Positions 28,319-38,312 of a stretch of DNA of 64,000 bases are shown piece by piece (position 1 is the first letter of the stretch; each line of letters opens with the position of its first letter). The stretch is from positions 154,534-218,533 of the forward strand of contig VCMS01000028.1 of assembly GCA_022539475.1 (NCBI GenBank), in the 5' to 3' direction. Both the position numbers and the translations under genes were made by a program. This stretch comes from Gracilaria domingensis (Eukaryota; Rhodophyta; Florideophyceae; Gracilariales; Gracilariaceae). The notes under the pieces were generated by a model. The model was not told the origin of the DNA. It ran no database searches and worked only from the letters and a program-made list of their open reading frames with translations.

Positions 28319-28904
28319 CCCAGGTGCTCCTGCCTTGCTTGGACTTTAAAGGCTTCACTGTGCCCTGGCACACAAATCATTCGTTCCAATCGCGGCGCCC
28401 CCTGTTGGTGGTTTTATGGCATGATGGCATGATGTAGCAGTGTCCAACGTCTTAAACCCAATCGCACCTGATGAGGTACAACGTTACGAGTTGTGTGGGT
28501 TATCAGGATCAATGAATTGTGTTCAAATTTGCATGCAATGCACATGGACACGGAGCATATCACGATGATACTTCTCGGTGAGCTGCTGCATTTATATACC
28601 AGTGTAGAGTTTGCTGACAAATACGTTTTATTCTATCCCGTTCTCTTTCCTCCTTTTCATGGGTGCGGCTCGAGAATGACCCCAGTGAATTTGTTCAACC
28701 ATACTGCGCGTCTGGTCTAACTTGATCCGCAAAGGTGTTTGCAGAAGCAGAGCACAGGTCATTCTGCCCGTTTGGCACTGTGTTTCTCCTTTACCCATCC
28801 ATTTCTGTTTTCACCATTCACCGTCCAAGCTCCACGAGCGTTTTCGTCATAATTTCCCAAAACCGTTGCCATCATTTGTAGTTTCTATCCTCGATACAGC
28901 AAGC
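28319..28904. other. Spacer between WD40 and syntaxin genes
   Basis: 586 bases with no supported gene. A GCATGATGGCATGATG repeat lies at 28420-28435 and TTTATATACC at 28591-28600 is a possible TATA element. The syntaxin frame is open upstream of its ATG, but without family similarity. Confidence 0.45.
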
Positions 28905-30137
28905 ATGAAGGACAGACTTGCAGAGTTAACAGCAGGGTGTGAGATTGAAGCAGAGGTAAGTTTAGATGGTCCTACTCTGGTCGACAATATACGTTGCTTT
29001 GTATTCTGTTCATCTGACCATATTTTACGCCGTCCCCAGGTTTCTATGGAAGAGGTAGACCTAGAAAGTGGTCTAGATGAAGAAACGGAAGCTTCTTTGG
29101 CGAGATTCCGGAAAGAGATGGATATGTTGACTCAAGCGGTGAATCGTATTCAAGAGAACGTCGCTATGATTGAAGCACAATACCAGATGTCTATGGATGA
29201 AACTATGGGTGGCGACGACAAGCAACGAGCCGCAAACGAGATATCAAGACTTCTTGAAAAGACAGAGCGTACGTCTGACGCAATCCGAAAGCGTCTGCGA
29301 AGAATAGCAGAAGAGAACAAAGAGTTCTCTAATGAGAATCCCGAAAAGGTAGGTGTTTCGAGGATACGGATAAACACTCACCAGGGCTTGACAAAGAGAT
29401 TTATGGCAGCCATGCAATCTTACGAAGAGGCACAGGAAAGGCATAGAGACCACGTGCGAGGAGCGCTGGAGAGACAATTGCGAAAGATGAATCCGACAGC
29501 TACGGATGAGGAAATTGCAGGAGCCTTGCGACGAGGGGAAACGAACGCTGTTGTGGAGAATTCACCTCTCCTACTAGAACTGCCTTTTGAGGAGCAAGAG
29601 AGACTTCGGAACGGATTGGCAGATCTCCAATCGAGGAATAATGACATTAGAAAGCTCGAAGAGAACATTATTCAGCTTCATCAACTCTTCGTAGATATGC
29701 AGATATTGGTGGACGCTCAAGGCGAACTTCTGAATAATATTGAATACAACGTGGGTGAAACAAAGGACAAAACTGAAGCCGGTTTCCAAGAGTTGGTCCA
29801 AGCAAGGGCGCATCAGAAGTCCGCTAAAAAGAAGAAGATGTGTGTCATACTGCTGATTATTGTGCTCATTGTGGTTATACTTACTCCTATCTTGATCAAA
29901 TATATTCCTGTGTGGTTTCCGGGTACTCAGCAAGTTGTGGAGAGTCTTCCAATCATCGGCGATGGAGCAGGGGGTACCGAAAATACTACAGCAACCACGT
30001 CAGGTTCGACAAGGACTGGTACGTTCGGCAGTAGCATTGCAAGAGTTTCTTTTCGAGCTAATTTCTCTGGTGATGCTAAAGGTCCATGTTACAAGCCTCT
30101 GGAAGATCGTCAATCGGAACACTGCGGAGTGGCGTGA
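28905..30137 (+). CDS. Syntaxin, Qa-SNARE of plasma-membrane type, one intron
   Basis: Exons 28905-28955 and 29040-30137; the intron is 28956-29039 (84 nt, GTAAGT to CCCCAG, in frame and stop-free). The product is 382 residues beginning MKDRLAELTAG, typical of syntaxin 1/SSO1. An N-terminal Habc helical bundle occupies about 30-190. The SNARE motif is about 215-275 with the zero-layer Gln near 244 (DAQGELLNNIEYNV). A poly-Lys stretch and a membrane span (MCVILLIIVLIVVIL) follow at about 284-304. Qa-SNAREs pair with Qb, Qc and R-SNAREs to fuse vesicles. Odd: some 78 residues follow the membrane anchor, whereas syntaxins normally end there. A GTACGT at 30019 could be a donor for a 63-nt in-frame intron ending 30081, but that would still leave a long tail. 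Confidence 0.93.
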   Translation: MKDRLAELTAGCEIEAEVSLDGPTLVDNIRCFVFCSSDHILRRPQVSMEEVDLESGLDEETEASLARFRKEMDMLTQAVNRIQENVAMIEAQYQMSMDETMGGDDKQRAANEISRLLEKTERTSDAIRKRLRRIAEENKEFSNENPEKVGVSRIRINTHQGLTKRFMAAMQSYEEAQERHRDHVRGALERQLRKMNPTATDEEIAGALRRGETNAVVENSPLLLELPFEEQERLRNGLADLQSRNNDIRKLEENIIQLHQLFVDMQILVDAQGELLNNIEYNVGETKDKTEAGFQELVQARAHQKSAKKKKMCVILLIIVLIVVILTPILIKYIPVWFPGTQQVVESLPIIGDGAGGTENTTATTSGSTRTGTFGSSIARVSFRANFSGDAKGPCYKPLEDRQSEHCGVA

Positions 30138-30975
30138 AACCTGAATCTGTCGTAGATCAGATGAAGCATGTGGTAGCCCGTTTTGGCTGAATTGCCTACG
30201 GATTGAAACCTATTGTATTGAAATTATGCTATGACTGTTAACATTACATATAACTCACTCATCAATGGAAAAAAACTTCGTAGAACTAACTTCATAGAAG
30301 AGTCACATCCGGGAATGGATTCCGCTGTTAAGTTAACAGTGTCAACGTTCTGATCCTTCGCTGTCGTCTGGGCGAACATGATATTGTTCGTCAAGATTCA
30401 TCATTCGCCGCTTGCATCTGTAGTTTAAATTTGGATGTTTACACCTCTAAGATGTCTAACATGCGAGGGGACCTTTCCAACAGGATTCACTTCCTTTCTC
30501 GTCAAGGGGAGTTCTGCGTCATAGTAGTACGCAGAACTGACAGTTCCTCGTTAAAGATTCGTCCTTTCACTACAAAGGTCAACACCTCTGCAGGTTAGTT
30601 GACAATAAACTCGCTCCGGTAAGACCCATTGACAGGGGTGCGGCCTCCTCCGTATTGTACCAAAGGGATATTATGCGCTGTCGTCGTCTTCAGCGTGTAA
30701 TATAAAAGACAGTTAAAGCTAGGTTGCTACACATAGCTGACTTCAGTTTCTCTTAAAGGTTGCCCTTATGTCCCTCGTTAACCTTCCACTCGCTCGCAAA
30801 GCCTTTTTAGGAATTCTCATCAGCATGAGCTGTTGTTGAGCTCTTCTGTAGTTTAGTAATAAGAAACCACTGCCCACAATAAAGAAGAAGAAGATAAGCA
30901 GTTGTTTGAGTCAGGTGTCACCAACGAGGCTTTTGCCGTTTGCCGATGGAGAAAGCGAGGTACAAAATGAAAATG
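30138..30975. other. Spacer with a LINE 3' remnant
   Basis: About 840 bases without a gene. A 10-bp perfect hairpin (AGTTCTGCGT, 30510-30538) and a LINE family 1 tail (see 30836-30893) lie here. Confidence 0.5.
30836..30893 (+). mobile_element. LINE family 1, 3'-UTR remnant with AAG tail
   Basis: GAGCTCTTCTGTAGTTTAG, AATAAGAAACCACTG and CCACAATAAAGAAGAAGAAG match the 3' UTR of the LINE in unit A. Only about 60 bp remain. No target duplication was found. Confidence 0.75.
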
Positions 30976-31048
30976 TGCCGACTCTCAGGATCGAACTGAG
31001 GACCTCAAGAACTTCAGTCTTGCGCTCTCCCAACTGAGCTAAATCGGC
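30976..31048 (-). tRNA. tRNA-Phe (GAA)
   Basis: 73 nt, read on the minus strand. The acceptor stem GCCGATT pairs with AGTCGGC (one T-G pair) and the discriminator is A. The D arm has GCTCAGTTGGGAGAGC, the anticodon stem CAAGA/TCTTG encloses CTGAAGT with anticodon GAA, and the T arm has GTTCGATCC. No intron. TTTT runs follow its 3' end (the AAAA runs at 30964 and 30970). Confidence 0.97.
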
Positions 31049-31083
31049 CTTCACCTTCATCACGGCGCCGATCTTATTTGTCA

Positions 31084-32484
31084 TCATTTTCTAAGCTCAT
31101 TGGCTATGGAAAGCCCAGCTATATAACCGCTGGCCCATGCAAAGGTTAGATTATACCCCCCTGTTTTTCCATCGACGTCCAACGTTTCTCCAGCAAAGAA
31201 AAGTCTAGATGAGCGCTTGCTCTCGAAGGTTTTCATATTGATTTCTGACAGGGCGACTCCCCCAGCTGTTACGAATTCTTCTTTGAATTGTCCCTTGCTG
31301 GAGACATGAACAGAACAGTTGTGCAGCTGGTCGACAAGTGTACGTAACAAACTATTGTTGATACCTCCCCATTTAAGAGACGCATCTATACCTGATACGT
31401 TGCTCAGTAGTCCACGCCACAACCGTTGAGGCACCTCACCTCTAAAAGGATGGATGTTAAGCACGGTTTTCTGAGCGAGGGTTCTTCGGGCTTCTTTCAG
31501 TTTGCTGAGTTTGGCATCGAATGATAAAGTCGGTATCCAGTCAATAGAGCAAGCCATCTTGTAACCATGTTCATACAGTACACGCGCACCAAATGCAGAA
31601 AGCGAGAGAATGGCGGGACCAGAGAGCCCCCAGTGTGTTACAAGAACAGGTCCACGTTGTATCAACCCAGGTATGGGCCGTTTTGGCTTTGGTTTGGGAA
31701 CCAACTGAACTTGACAATCGCGAACAGACACGCCTGCCAGGCCATGCAGACGATTATCTTTAACACCAAAGGTAAACAAGCTTGGCACAGTATCAACCAC
31801 AGTATGACCCAAATTCTGCGCCCAAGAATGTGCGACTCGAGCACCGCCAGTAGCAACTACCAAATAGTCGGCTTCATATCGACTCCCTCCCGCCATGGTT
31901 AGCTGGTAGACACCGTTTATAACTTGTATGTCACGCACTCGCGCACGAAGCCTCGTCGTAACGCCCGCTCTGTTTGCTGCTTCGACTAGTGCCCGTACGA
32001 CCGTGTCTGAATCATCTGACGTCGGAAAGAGCTTACCAGTTTCCTCCACCTTAAGCGGCACATTCTCTGCCTCGAAGAATGCGCGAACTTCATTCGGTCC
32101 AAAGCGGGACAACACAGACAAGATCTCCCTCGAACCACGCGGATAGTGATGCGCAAATGCGTGGATATCATGGGCATCATGGGCAGAGGACACATTACAA
32201 CGACCACCACCGCTGATGCGCACCTTTTGCAACACAGAAGTGGATGATTCTAGAATGGAGACGTTGGCTTCGCAATTCCTGGCACAGACTATGGCAGCGA
32301 GATGACCGGCGGCCCCGCCTCCCACGACAATGACACGAGCGTGCTTATAACCTGCAGAGGAAACTTGTGGAGCTGGTGGTCCTCGAGCGGATGCAGAAGG
32401 ATTGTGTCCAAAACAGCGATGCTTCAGAGCAGGGTTGGCCATCGAAAGAGGATACGTTAAGAAGGCTTGATAGAGGACAACCAT
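31084..32484 (-). CDS. HI0933/BaiN-family flavoprotein (NAD(P)/FAD-dependent)
   Basis: 466 residues from the ATG at 32484; another ATG in the same frame at residue 15 is possible. The first 45 residues lack acidic residues and look like an organelle transit peptide. FAD binding: VIVVGGGAAGHLAA at 51-64. Family signatures: ISGGGRCNVS near 92-101 and the C-terminal FFAGETLDVDGKTGGYNL then AWASGYIAG. The family is bacterial in distribution and found in plastid-bearing eukaryotes; the YhiN/BaiN members are poorly characterised reductases or dehydrogenases. The reaction here is unknown. Its 3' end is 35 bp from tRNA-Phe. Confidence 0.93.
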   Translation of the reverse strand: MVVLYQAFLTYPLSMANPALKHRCFGHNPSASARGPPAPQVSSAGYKHARVIVVGGGAAGHLAAIVCARNCEANVSILESSTSVLQKVRISGGGRCNVSSAHDAHDIHAFAHHYPRGSREILSVLSRFGPNEVRAFFEAENVPLKVEETGKLFPTSDDSDTVVRALVEAANRAGVTTRLRARVRDIQVINGVYQLTMAGGSRYEADYLVVATGGARVAHSWAQNLGHTVVDTVPSLFTFGVKDNRLHGLAGVSVRDCQVQLVPKPKPKRPIPGLIQRGPVLVTHWGLSGPAILSLSAFGARVLYEHGYKMACSIDWIPTLSFDAKLSKLKEARRTLAQKTVLNIHPFRGEVPQRLWRGLLSNVSGIDASLKWGGINNSLLRTLVDQLHNCSVHVSSKGQFKEEFVTAGGVALSEINMKTFESKRSSRLFFAGETLDVDGKTGGYNLTFAWASGYIAGLSIANELRK

Positions 32485-32937
32485 ACTTGTTTTATCATGA
32501 GACAGTTTGTGTTACTATCGACGGGCATGAGGACGACGCTTGATCATGCGAGAGAAGCAGGTCGATTGGGAAAGGTGGGTGCAAATCATTCAGAGGAAGT
32601 TACGACCTACGGATATCTGTATTGCAAAGTTTAGGTGTCCGGAAGAAAACTGCCTAGTGCTTTTGTACGCTGAACTTCGGTAGAGTTTTGAAGTCGAACA
32701 GCGTTGTTAGAGAGACAAGATGATTTACATGGCGGCATAGATGGGAGATCTGCACAGAAATCTGGTCGCGGCAAACTACGCACTTCGCAAGATTTGCAGT
32801 TCCAAATCTTAATTGCTCACCATGTGCCTTTGGGGCGGCAGTCTTGTACAGTACCAAGGGTAGCTACCTGTACTGCACTCTGCGAGCGCGCGCCATCTCA
32901 GCGCAATAGTGAGCTCATGCGCCGTAAGTTACAAAAT
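32485..32937. other. Upstream spacer of the flavoprotein gene
   Basis: About 450 bases, no gene seen. Confidence 0.5.
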
Positions 32938-33057
32938 AGATTGCACTGTGAGAGATCATTTCTTTGAACAGAAGCGCTCTATGTTACGCCGTAATTAGGC
33001 TATTATACCCATAAACAAAGCGAGAGAGAGAGAGAGAGAGAGAGAGATTGCACTGTG
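32938..33057 (+). mobile_element. LINE family 2, 94-bp remnant with exact target duplication
   Basis: The body 32951-33044 encodes only the last residues of the LINE protein (HFFEQKRSMLRRN then stop) and a 3' UTR ending CCCATAAACAAAGC(GA)n. It is flanked by a perfect 13-bp target duplication AGATTGCACTGTG (32938-32950 and 33045-33057). An extreme 5' truncation, typical of target-primed reverse transcription. Confidence 0.93.
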
Positions 33058-34292
33058 TACAACTCGTATATACAATACTGACATACTTGCTTCGCTCCAC
33101 AATATGGTAGAAGAACGAATGCTAAGACAAATGTCTTTCGGCAGCGTGTCTGCATGCGCTCCACTAACTCTAAACCGACAGCTGCTACAATCTCTTGCGT
33201 GCTAAGGCATTCTTGGGTAAGAATGTCAGGCACATGACGACAAACGTCTCTCTCTTTCACACGTTGAATGAGGCAAAATAGGTCTTGCGTACGTCACTCG
33301 TGCGGAGGCCAAAGACGACAACGGAAGCTTTTGTCAATCGCTAGCTTCAAGTTCTTGTTTCAGTTGCGACACTTTGCGCAAATGCTGGAAGAGGAAAACG
33401 ATCACACGAAACCATAAACGAAGTGCTTATTGGTACGATCTCTTTCGCAATTATGGAGGGAGCCATTTATGCCAAGCTGTTAACCCTTACTCGAAGGCAA
33501 ACAAATTCTCTCGTGAATCAGTCGAATGCCTGATCTCTTGAAGCAAACATGTTGCATTAACCAAAGGACAAAATCTTACTCTGTTGGTTCAGTACACCCC
33601 TATAAGTGTGAGCGGTTGATACAAGTCGCCCAAAGGACACCTTCCTTCGCTATTATCGACAACAGGCTACGTATCTTCCTGAATGAAGCGTTGATCTTCT
33701 TATCCAACAAATGATTGCCAAACACTCGTTGACAGGACGAAGAATGGAAAGCGGCATTGGTGAAAAAGCGAGGGAACGCTTGAGCAACGAAGGCCACAGA
33801 GGCGACAAAGAAGAAAACGAAGAAGAGGAAGAAGATGTAGACAAACAATACCGGAGACATTGAAATGTGATTCTGACAAGGTACGAGACATAAATCGATC
33901 TGTTCTTGAGATCCCACTGACATTGCATCACTTTCCCCTTTGCAACAGTGTTCGTCGGAATGAGAGCGTGTTCCTAGCTGTGGCTCTATCGAGCTTTGCT
34001 TGGACGCCAATTTGGTGCGGGTCAGAGTTGAGACAGTACATGACGACGTCACGAAAGCTAAACTGACCTGCCCGGCGAATTAATGAAAACGACACTTTAC
34101 ATGCGCTGTTTATCCGAACGAAGAACGCTCTTACGCTTGGTCCCCAGCGACTAGGACACAGCATTAAGGCGTCGTTGTTGAGCAAAAGCTTTGCACTACA
34201 AAGTTAGTACGGTGGCGGTTCAAATGAAGAGCTGGCGATGAGACAAACGTGTTGCACGAGATTCGTTGTTCCAAGAGTTATTTGAGTTAATG
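33058..34292. other. Gene-free stretch before the sirtuin 3' end
   Basis: About 1.2 kb. Short open frames on both strands lack recognisable content. A purine-rich tract (AAGAAGAAAACGAAGAAG) is at 33810-33835. Confidence 0.5.
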
Positions 34293-35654
34293 TTAGTCGA
34301 GATGCGCATGGCCCAAATGGCTGCGCGATTCACTGTGCTCATCGATACGAGAATCACTTTCGTCATCGCAGCTGTGTTCGCCACTGTGTTCGTCGCTGAG
34401 AGCACTGTCCTGAGCGTCACTCTGTTGAGCTGGAGGTTGCATTTCAAACACAAAGCGATTCGGAGGTTCAAAACGATAGGTCACTTGATCGGCTTCAGGA
34501 GCAGAAGCACTGTCGGAACTGTGAGGCCAACCGAGCTCCTTCCTAAGACAGGCGACGACATGGTCACAGTCGCCAAGCAGTTCCACATCGAAGCGAGCTG
34601 GCACAGGTTCGCGATTAATGAGCACGCGCGGTACCTTGCTGTCAAAGAAACCCGGAATGCGGGCCACGGGCGCAACGCGTAAGCTTGTGCCCAACACAAG
34701 CAGCAAGTCAGCGCGACTGACATCAGCGGCAATGGAGCTGCCAACGCGGTCTGGCAAACGCTCACCAAAGAAGACAATGTCTGGCTTGAGCACGCCCCGT
34801 CGGCATGCGGGACAGCGTGGGACACGCGCGCGGCGCACATCGCGGGCTATGGCGGAGCCGGGGACGCGGCGGGCGCACGACGAGCGAATGCAAGTGGCAG
34901 TGAGAAACGAGCCGTGACACAGCACGGTGCGGCCCTTGGAGACGCCGGCGGCGCGCTCCAGGCCGTCAATATTCTGCGAGTAGAGGCGCAACAGCTGGTT
35001 GGTTCGCTGCAGCTCGGCGAGGAAAAAGTGGGTCGGAGACGGGCGCACGTGCGGCTGCGGCATGATGTGCGAGGCGAACTGGAAGAACATGGAAGGGTCG
35101 TGGCGAAACTCCTCGAGGCAGAAGATCTGCTGCGGGTCACACAGGTCGAAGCGGCGCATGACGGCGTCGTACACGCCGCCAGCTGAGCGGAAGTCGGGGA
35201 TGCCGGACGAGACCGACACGCCGGCGCCCACGAGCGCGACGATGTTGCGCGCGGAGAGCACGAGCGACGCGACGTGCGCCAGCGTGACGCGCGGCGGGCG
35301 CGCGCTGGGCGGCGACGGCGCGCGCCGGCGCGCGCGGTAGAAGGCGTGCAGCAGGGCGGCGACGGCGGCGGAGTCCGAGCGCAGCGCGGCGTTGGCGGCG
35401 AGCGCGCGCAGCAGCGGCGCGGCCGGGTCGGCGCGCGCGGCGGGCGGCGGCGGCAGCAGCTGGCGCGCGGCTTGCTCCATGGAGCAGCCGGCCAGCAGGT
35501 GCGCGTCCAGCGCGGAGCGGAACGCGAACACGGCGTCGTCGCGGCCGTCGTCGTCGCGGCCGTCGTCGTCGCGGCCGTCGTCGTCGCGGCCGTCGGCGTC
35601 GCGGCCGTCGGCGTCGCCGCGGCGCGCGGCGGGCGGCGGCGACGCGGGCGGCAT
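34293..35654 (-). CDS. Sirtuin, class I NAD-dependent protein deacetylase
   Basis: 453 residues from the ATG at 35654. Sirtuins remove acyl groups from lysines using NAD. Rossmann motif GAGVSVSSGIPDFRS at 143-157, SQNIDGLE at 226-233, catalytic His247 in CHGSF, zinc ligands C255, C260, C281 and C284 (C-x4-C then C-x2-C), KPDIVFFGE at 290-298 and GTSLRVAP after 320. These features put it with SIR2/SIRT1-3. An N-terminal helical region 42-110 and a Ser/Asp/His-rich C-terminal tail of about 70 residues are extra. Residues 14-40 are repeats of D-G-R-D-D, coded by a 15-bp tandem repeat near 35535-35615. Nuclear or cytosolic location is likely; substrates unknown. Confidence 0.95.
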   Translation of the reverse strand: MPPASPPPAARRGDADGRDADGRDDDGRDDDGRDDDGRDDAVFAFRSALDAHLLAGCSMEQAARQLLPPPPAARADPAAPLLRALAANAALRSDSAAVAALLHAFYRARRRAPSPPSARPPRVTLAHVASLVLSARNIVALVGAGVSVSSGIPDFRSAGGVYDAVMRRFDLCDPQQIFCLEEFRHDPSMFFQFASHIMPQPHVRPSPTHFFLAELQRTNQLLRLYSQNIDGLERAAGVSKGRTVLCHGSFLTATCIRSSCARRVPGSAIARDVRRARVPRCPACRRGVLKPDIVFFGERLPDRVGSSIAADVSRADLLLVLGTSLRVAPVARIPGFFDSKVPRVLINREPVPARFDVELLGDCDHVVACLRKELGWPHSSDSASAPEADQVTYRFEPPNRFVFEMQPPAQQSDAQDSALSDEHSGEHSCDDESDSRIDEHSESRSHLGHAHLD

Positions 35655-35939
35655 GGCGGCGGCATGCGGGCGGCGGCGCGGCGCGGCACGCGCGCAGGTT
35701 GGCGCGGCTGCGCGGTGGACAGGCGCGGCGCGCCCGCGGCGCGTGGCGCCATTTCATTTTTGCGCATGCGGTGGAGCGGCGCGCGCCGCCTCGCGCGTCG
35801 TCGGCAGACGCCCCGCCGCCGCACTGTGGAGTCCACTCAAGCGCCGACTCGCGCGTTCTCGGCGCGCAGCGCTTCCACGTGACTGCGTCCGTCGCGCGCG
35901 GTACAAAGCCACCCGGCGACGACCCAGAGCGCGCTCCGA
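35655..35939. promoter_or_regulatory. Short divergent promoter, sirtuin and orphan gene
   Basis: 285 bases between two divergent ATGs, GC-rich with several GCGGCGCG and GCGCGC runs. No TATA box. Confidence 0.5.
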
Positions 35940-37976
35940 ATGCGGAGTGAGGACGGCGACTCTCCTGGCGTCGCGCCGCGTCGCCGCTGGTCGCGAAGAC
36001 ATCCGCAGCGCTCGGCGCCGCTCTCCGACCGAAGCAGCTCCGCGTCCGCCTCCGAGCTCCCCAAGTCGTTTGGCGCCATGTCCGCCGTGCGCCGCTTGCT
36101 TACCGGCCAGGACTCCTCCGCCAAGATGCGCGTCGCGCGCTCGGTCAAGCAGACGCCCAAGGCCGCCCCGCCGCCTTGCGCCGTGTGCGCCGAGAACGAG
36201 TTGGCGCGCGTCGCCCCCGAGGAGCAGCTGCTCCGCCTGCGCCAGCTCTCCCAGCGCTGCGCGCCCGACGCCGCCGATAGGTTGGAGATGGTCATGCACG
36301 GAGATTACCAACGCCTGCTGCGCGTGTTCCGCATGGCGTGTGACGTGCAGCTCATTGTTGGCGTCCACGAGCGCCAGGAGTCCGCCATGGCGCATCTGTA
36401 CGCCGAGCGCCTCAACGCAATGGCCATCACGCTGTACGGTCGCGACATAACCGTCTCCGTGGTATCCAACGGTGCAGGCGCCTTGTTTGTGTGCCACATG
36501 CACAATATTATCTCCCTGCTATGGGAGGGCATACAGTTCGATGTCACCGAGTCCGACGACACGCCCATCGACCTCATCATGAAGGCCGTTATTGAAAGCT
36601 CTCTAGACGCCGATCTAGACGACTTGCAGGCCATTCTTTCTAGCATTCGCTTTGCTAGGCCTGCTGAGGAGGCCGACGCCATTGACGACATCAACGCCGG
36701 TGGTCTTGATATTCCGTCGCTCAACTTGCTGCGCCCGGAGTTTTTCACCACGCGCGTGTTGTGCATGATGCTCAAGACAGACATTTATGAGCAGGGCTTC
36801 TACCGTCGATACGTGCATGTGGACCGTCTGGGTACCACCTTCACCGCTGTGCGAGAGGGTGAGACCGCCGTGTTGACCAAAATCAATGTGTTGCCTGACG
36901 CCATGAGCAGACCCGTAAAAAGCGGTGACGACATCATTGGCGAGGACTTGTTCATGACTCGCAGAAAGGGTAGAAAGGACAAATTCCGCCTTAGCTGCTC
37001 GGTTTCCGTGAATGTTTGGGAGGAGTATGAGACTCCTGAATGGTTTGGGTACATCCACCCGCCGCCAAATGCCGATGCGATGAGGCCGGCCAATTTACAG
37101 GAGCTTCGTGACCGCCTGGAGGCCTATGGCGTGCCAGATGGTCTAGAGGTGTGCCGAATTGTTTACCACTGTTTGGGCCATAAATCGAAAAACGCCAACG
37201 TGAAGGTTGATACGCTCTCAGCAGGACGTGGTTATTTCATGTACATGAAGAACTTTCTCAAGCATGGCACCACTGGCTCGGCCACGAATCATATCATCGA
37301 GGGTGATGAATTGGCTGTCGTTTACGATGGAATCGCGTTCAGAGTGAGTGCACCACAGACTGAAATTCGACACAAGAGCTTGTTCATGAGCCTGCTTGTT
37401 AGCGACGAGCGCGAGAGAAACGGAAAGAACGTTCCCAAGAGATCGATTATTCGAAGAATGTGCAGCACCTCGGAAGTGGTTCTGTCGCTGTGTCGAGATA
37501 TCACTTACCTAAATGCAGAGTATGATGAGGATGGTGGGACACTTTATTCGGCGTCTGCAGAAGAGGAAAACCTTTCTGAAGCGTGGACTACTTGTGTGGC
37601 ACTTTACGTTTGCGACGGGTACGGCTGTCTGGAAGGATGCTTTAACTGCGCGATTGAGAACCGACGAGGTGCTATTGTTGATGAAAGCGCGGTGTTCATG
37701 AATGACGTTCAGGTGCCAGTGGTGTTCGATAAATTGTATCGGAAGAGCACGCTTGCTGAGGAACTGTCGGCTATGAGCGACGCCAGGGGCGCGACTTACC
37801 CCGGGGCGTTTATTTCTGGCAGAGATCAGTGTAATGAGCGAACGTACCTCGCTGGAGAGAGACATGCGTTTGTGGCGGGCGGGCTGCTGAGATACTTGCA
37901 GAGGGAGCTGAGGCTTGATTGGGGCGGCAGGAAGGCGGAGGGGAGTGAGGTTGATGGAACTGTGAGTGAGCTTTGA
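35940..37976 (+). CDS. Large orphan protein
   Basis: 678 residues from the ATG at 35940; the next in-frame ATG (about residue 47, MSAVRR) also fits. No family recognised. The first 60 residues are Arg/Ser-rich. A CAVCAENE pair of cysteines near 80 could be half of a metal site. From about 110 on the sequence is globular, alpha/beta mixed, with a long well-behaved segment (for example WEEYETPEWFGYIHPPPNAD near 360-380, LSLCRDITYLNAEYDEDGG near 517-535). No membrane span and no signal peptide. Codon use is like its neighbours, so I take it as a real host gene of narrow distribution or rapid evolution. Confidence 0.77.
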   Translation: MRSEDGDSPGVAPRRRWSRRHPQRSAPLSDRSSSASASELPKSFGAMSAVRRLLTGQDSSAKMRVARSVKQTPKAAPPPCAVCAENELARVAPEEQLLRLRQLSQRCAPDAADRLEMVMHGDYQRLLRVFRMACDVQLIVGVHERQESAMAHLYAERLNAMAITLYGRDITVSVVSNGAGALFVCHMHNIISLLWEGIQFDVTESDDTPIDLIMKAVIESSLDADLDDLQAILSSIRFARPAEEADAIDDINAGGLDIPSLNLLRPEFFTTRVLCMMLKTDIYEQGFYRRYVHVDRLGTTFTAVREGETAVLTKINVLPDAMSRPVKSGDDIIGEDLFMTRRKGRKDKFRLSCSVSVNVWEEYETPEWFGYIHPPPNADAMRPANLQELRDRLEAYGVPDGLEVCRIVYHCLGHKSKNANVKVDTLSAGRGYFMYMKNFLKHGTTGSATNHIIEGDELAVVYDGIAFRVSAPQTEIRHKSLFMSLLVSDERERNGKNVPKRSIIRRMCSTSEVVLSLCRDITYLNAEYDEDGGTLYSASAEEENLSEAWTTCVALYVCDGYGCLEGCFNCAIENRRGAIVDESAVFMNDVQVPVVFDKLYRKSTLAEELSAMSDARGATYPGAFISGRDQCNERTYLAGERHAFVAGGLLRYLQRELRLDWGGRKAEGSEVDGTVSEL

Positions 37977-38312
37977 TCGTGTGTGCGTGGGTTTGATTTG
38001 TGTGACATGATGTTTGTTGTGTGTGTGTTGTTGATATCTACAGAGTAGTGCGTAGAGATGCGGGTTTGCCTTCAATTTGGCAGTGGTTATCTTCTTTTCG
38101 AGTCGATGCTTTTTGAGTCGCTTGCTGTGCCGCCGACCTCGAGAGGCGACTGGGAATGCCATCGAGCCGCAAAGAATGAGGGAGAGAATCCTGAATAAAC
38201 GAGAAGCGGTGGACTGAGTCCACCCGTGCGGGTGGACTGCCCGTTGTAGAAGCGCGACTGCCACACGTGGGATAAGAGCCTTGTGTGACACCCCGCTCTA
38301 CGTGCAGTGCTA
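37977..38312. other. Spacer between orphan gene and tRNA-Ala
   Basis: 336 bases: a GT-rich run (37978-38035) and a 9-bp perfect hairpin GTCCACCCG-TG-CGGGTGGAC at 38218-38237. No gene. Confidence 0.6.

Noticed and set aside
30019-30081. Second intron in the syntaxin gene (GTACGT donor)
   Set aside because: 63 nt is shorter than the other introns, the acceptor AAAG has no pyrimidine tract, and removal does not yield a normal C-terminus.
33600-34052. 150-codon minus-strand frame
   Set aside because: No domain, mixed composition and other frames equally open; not enough support.
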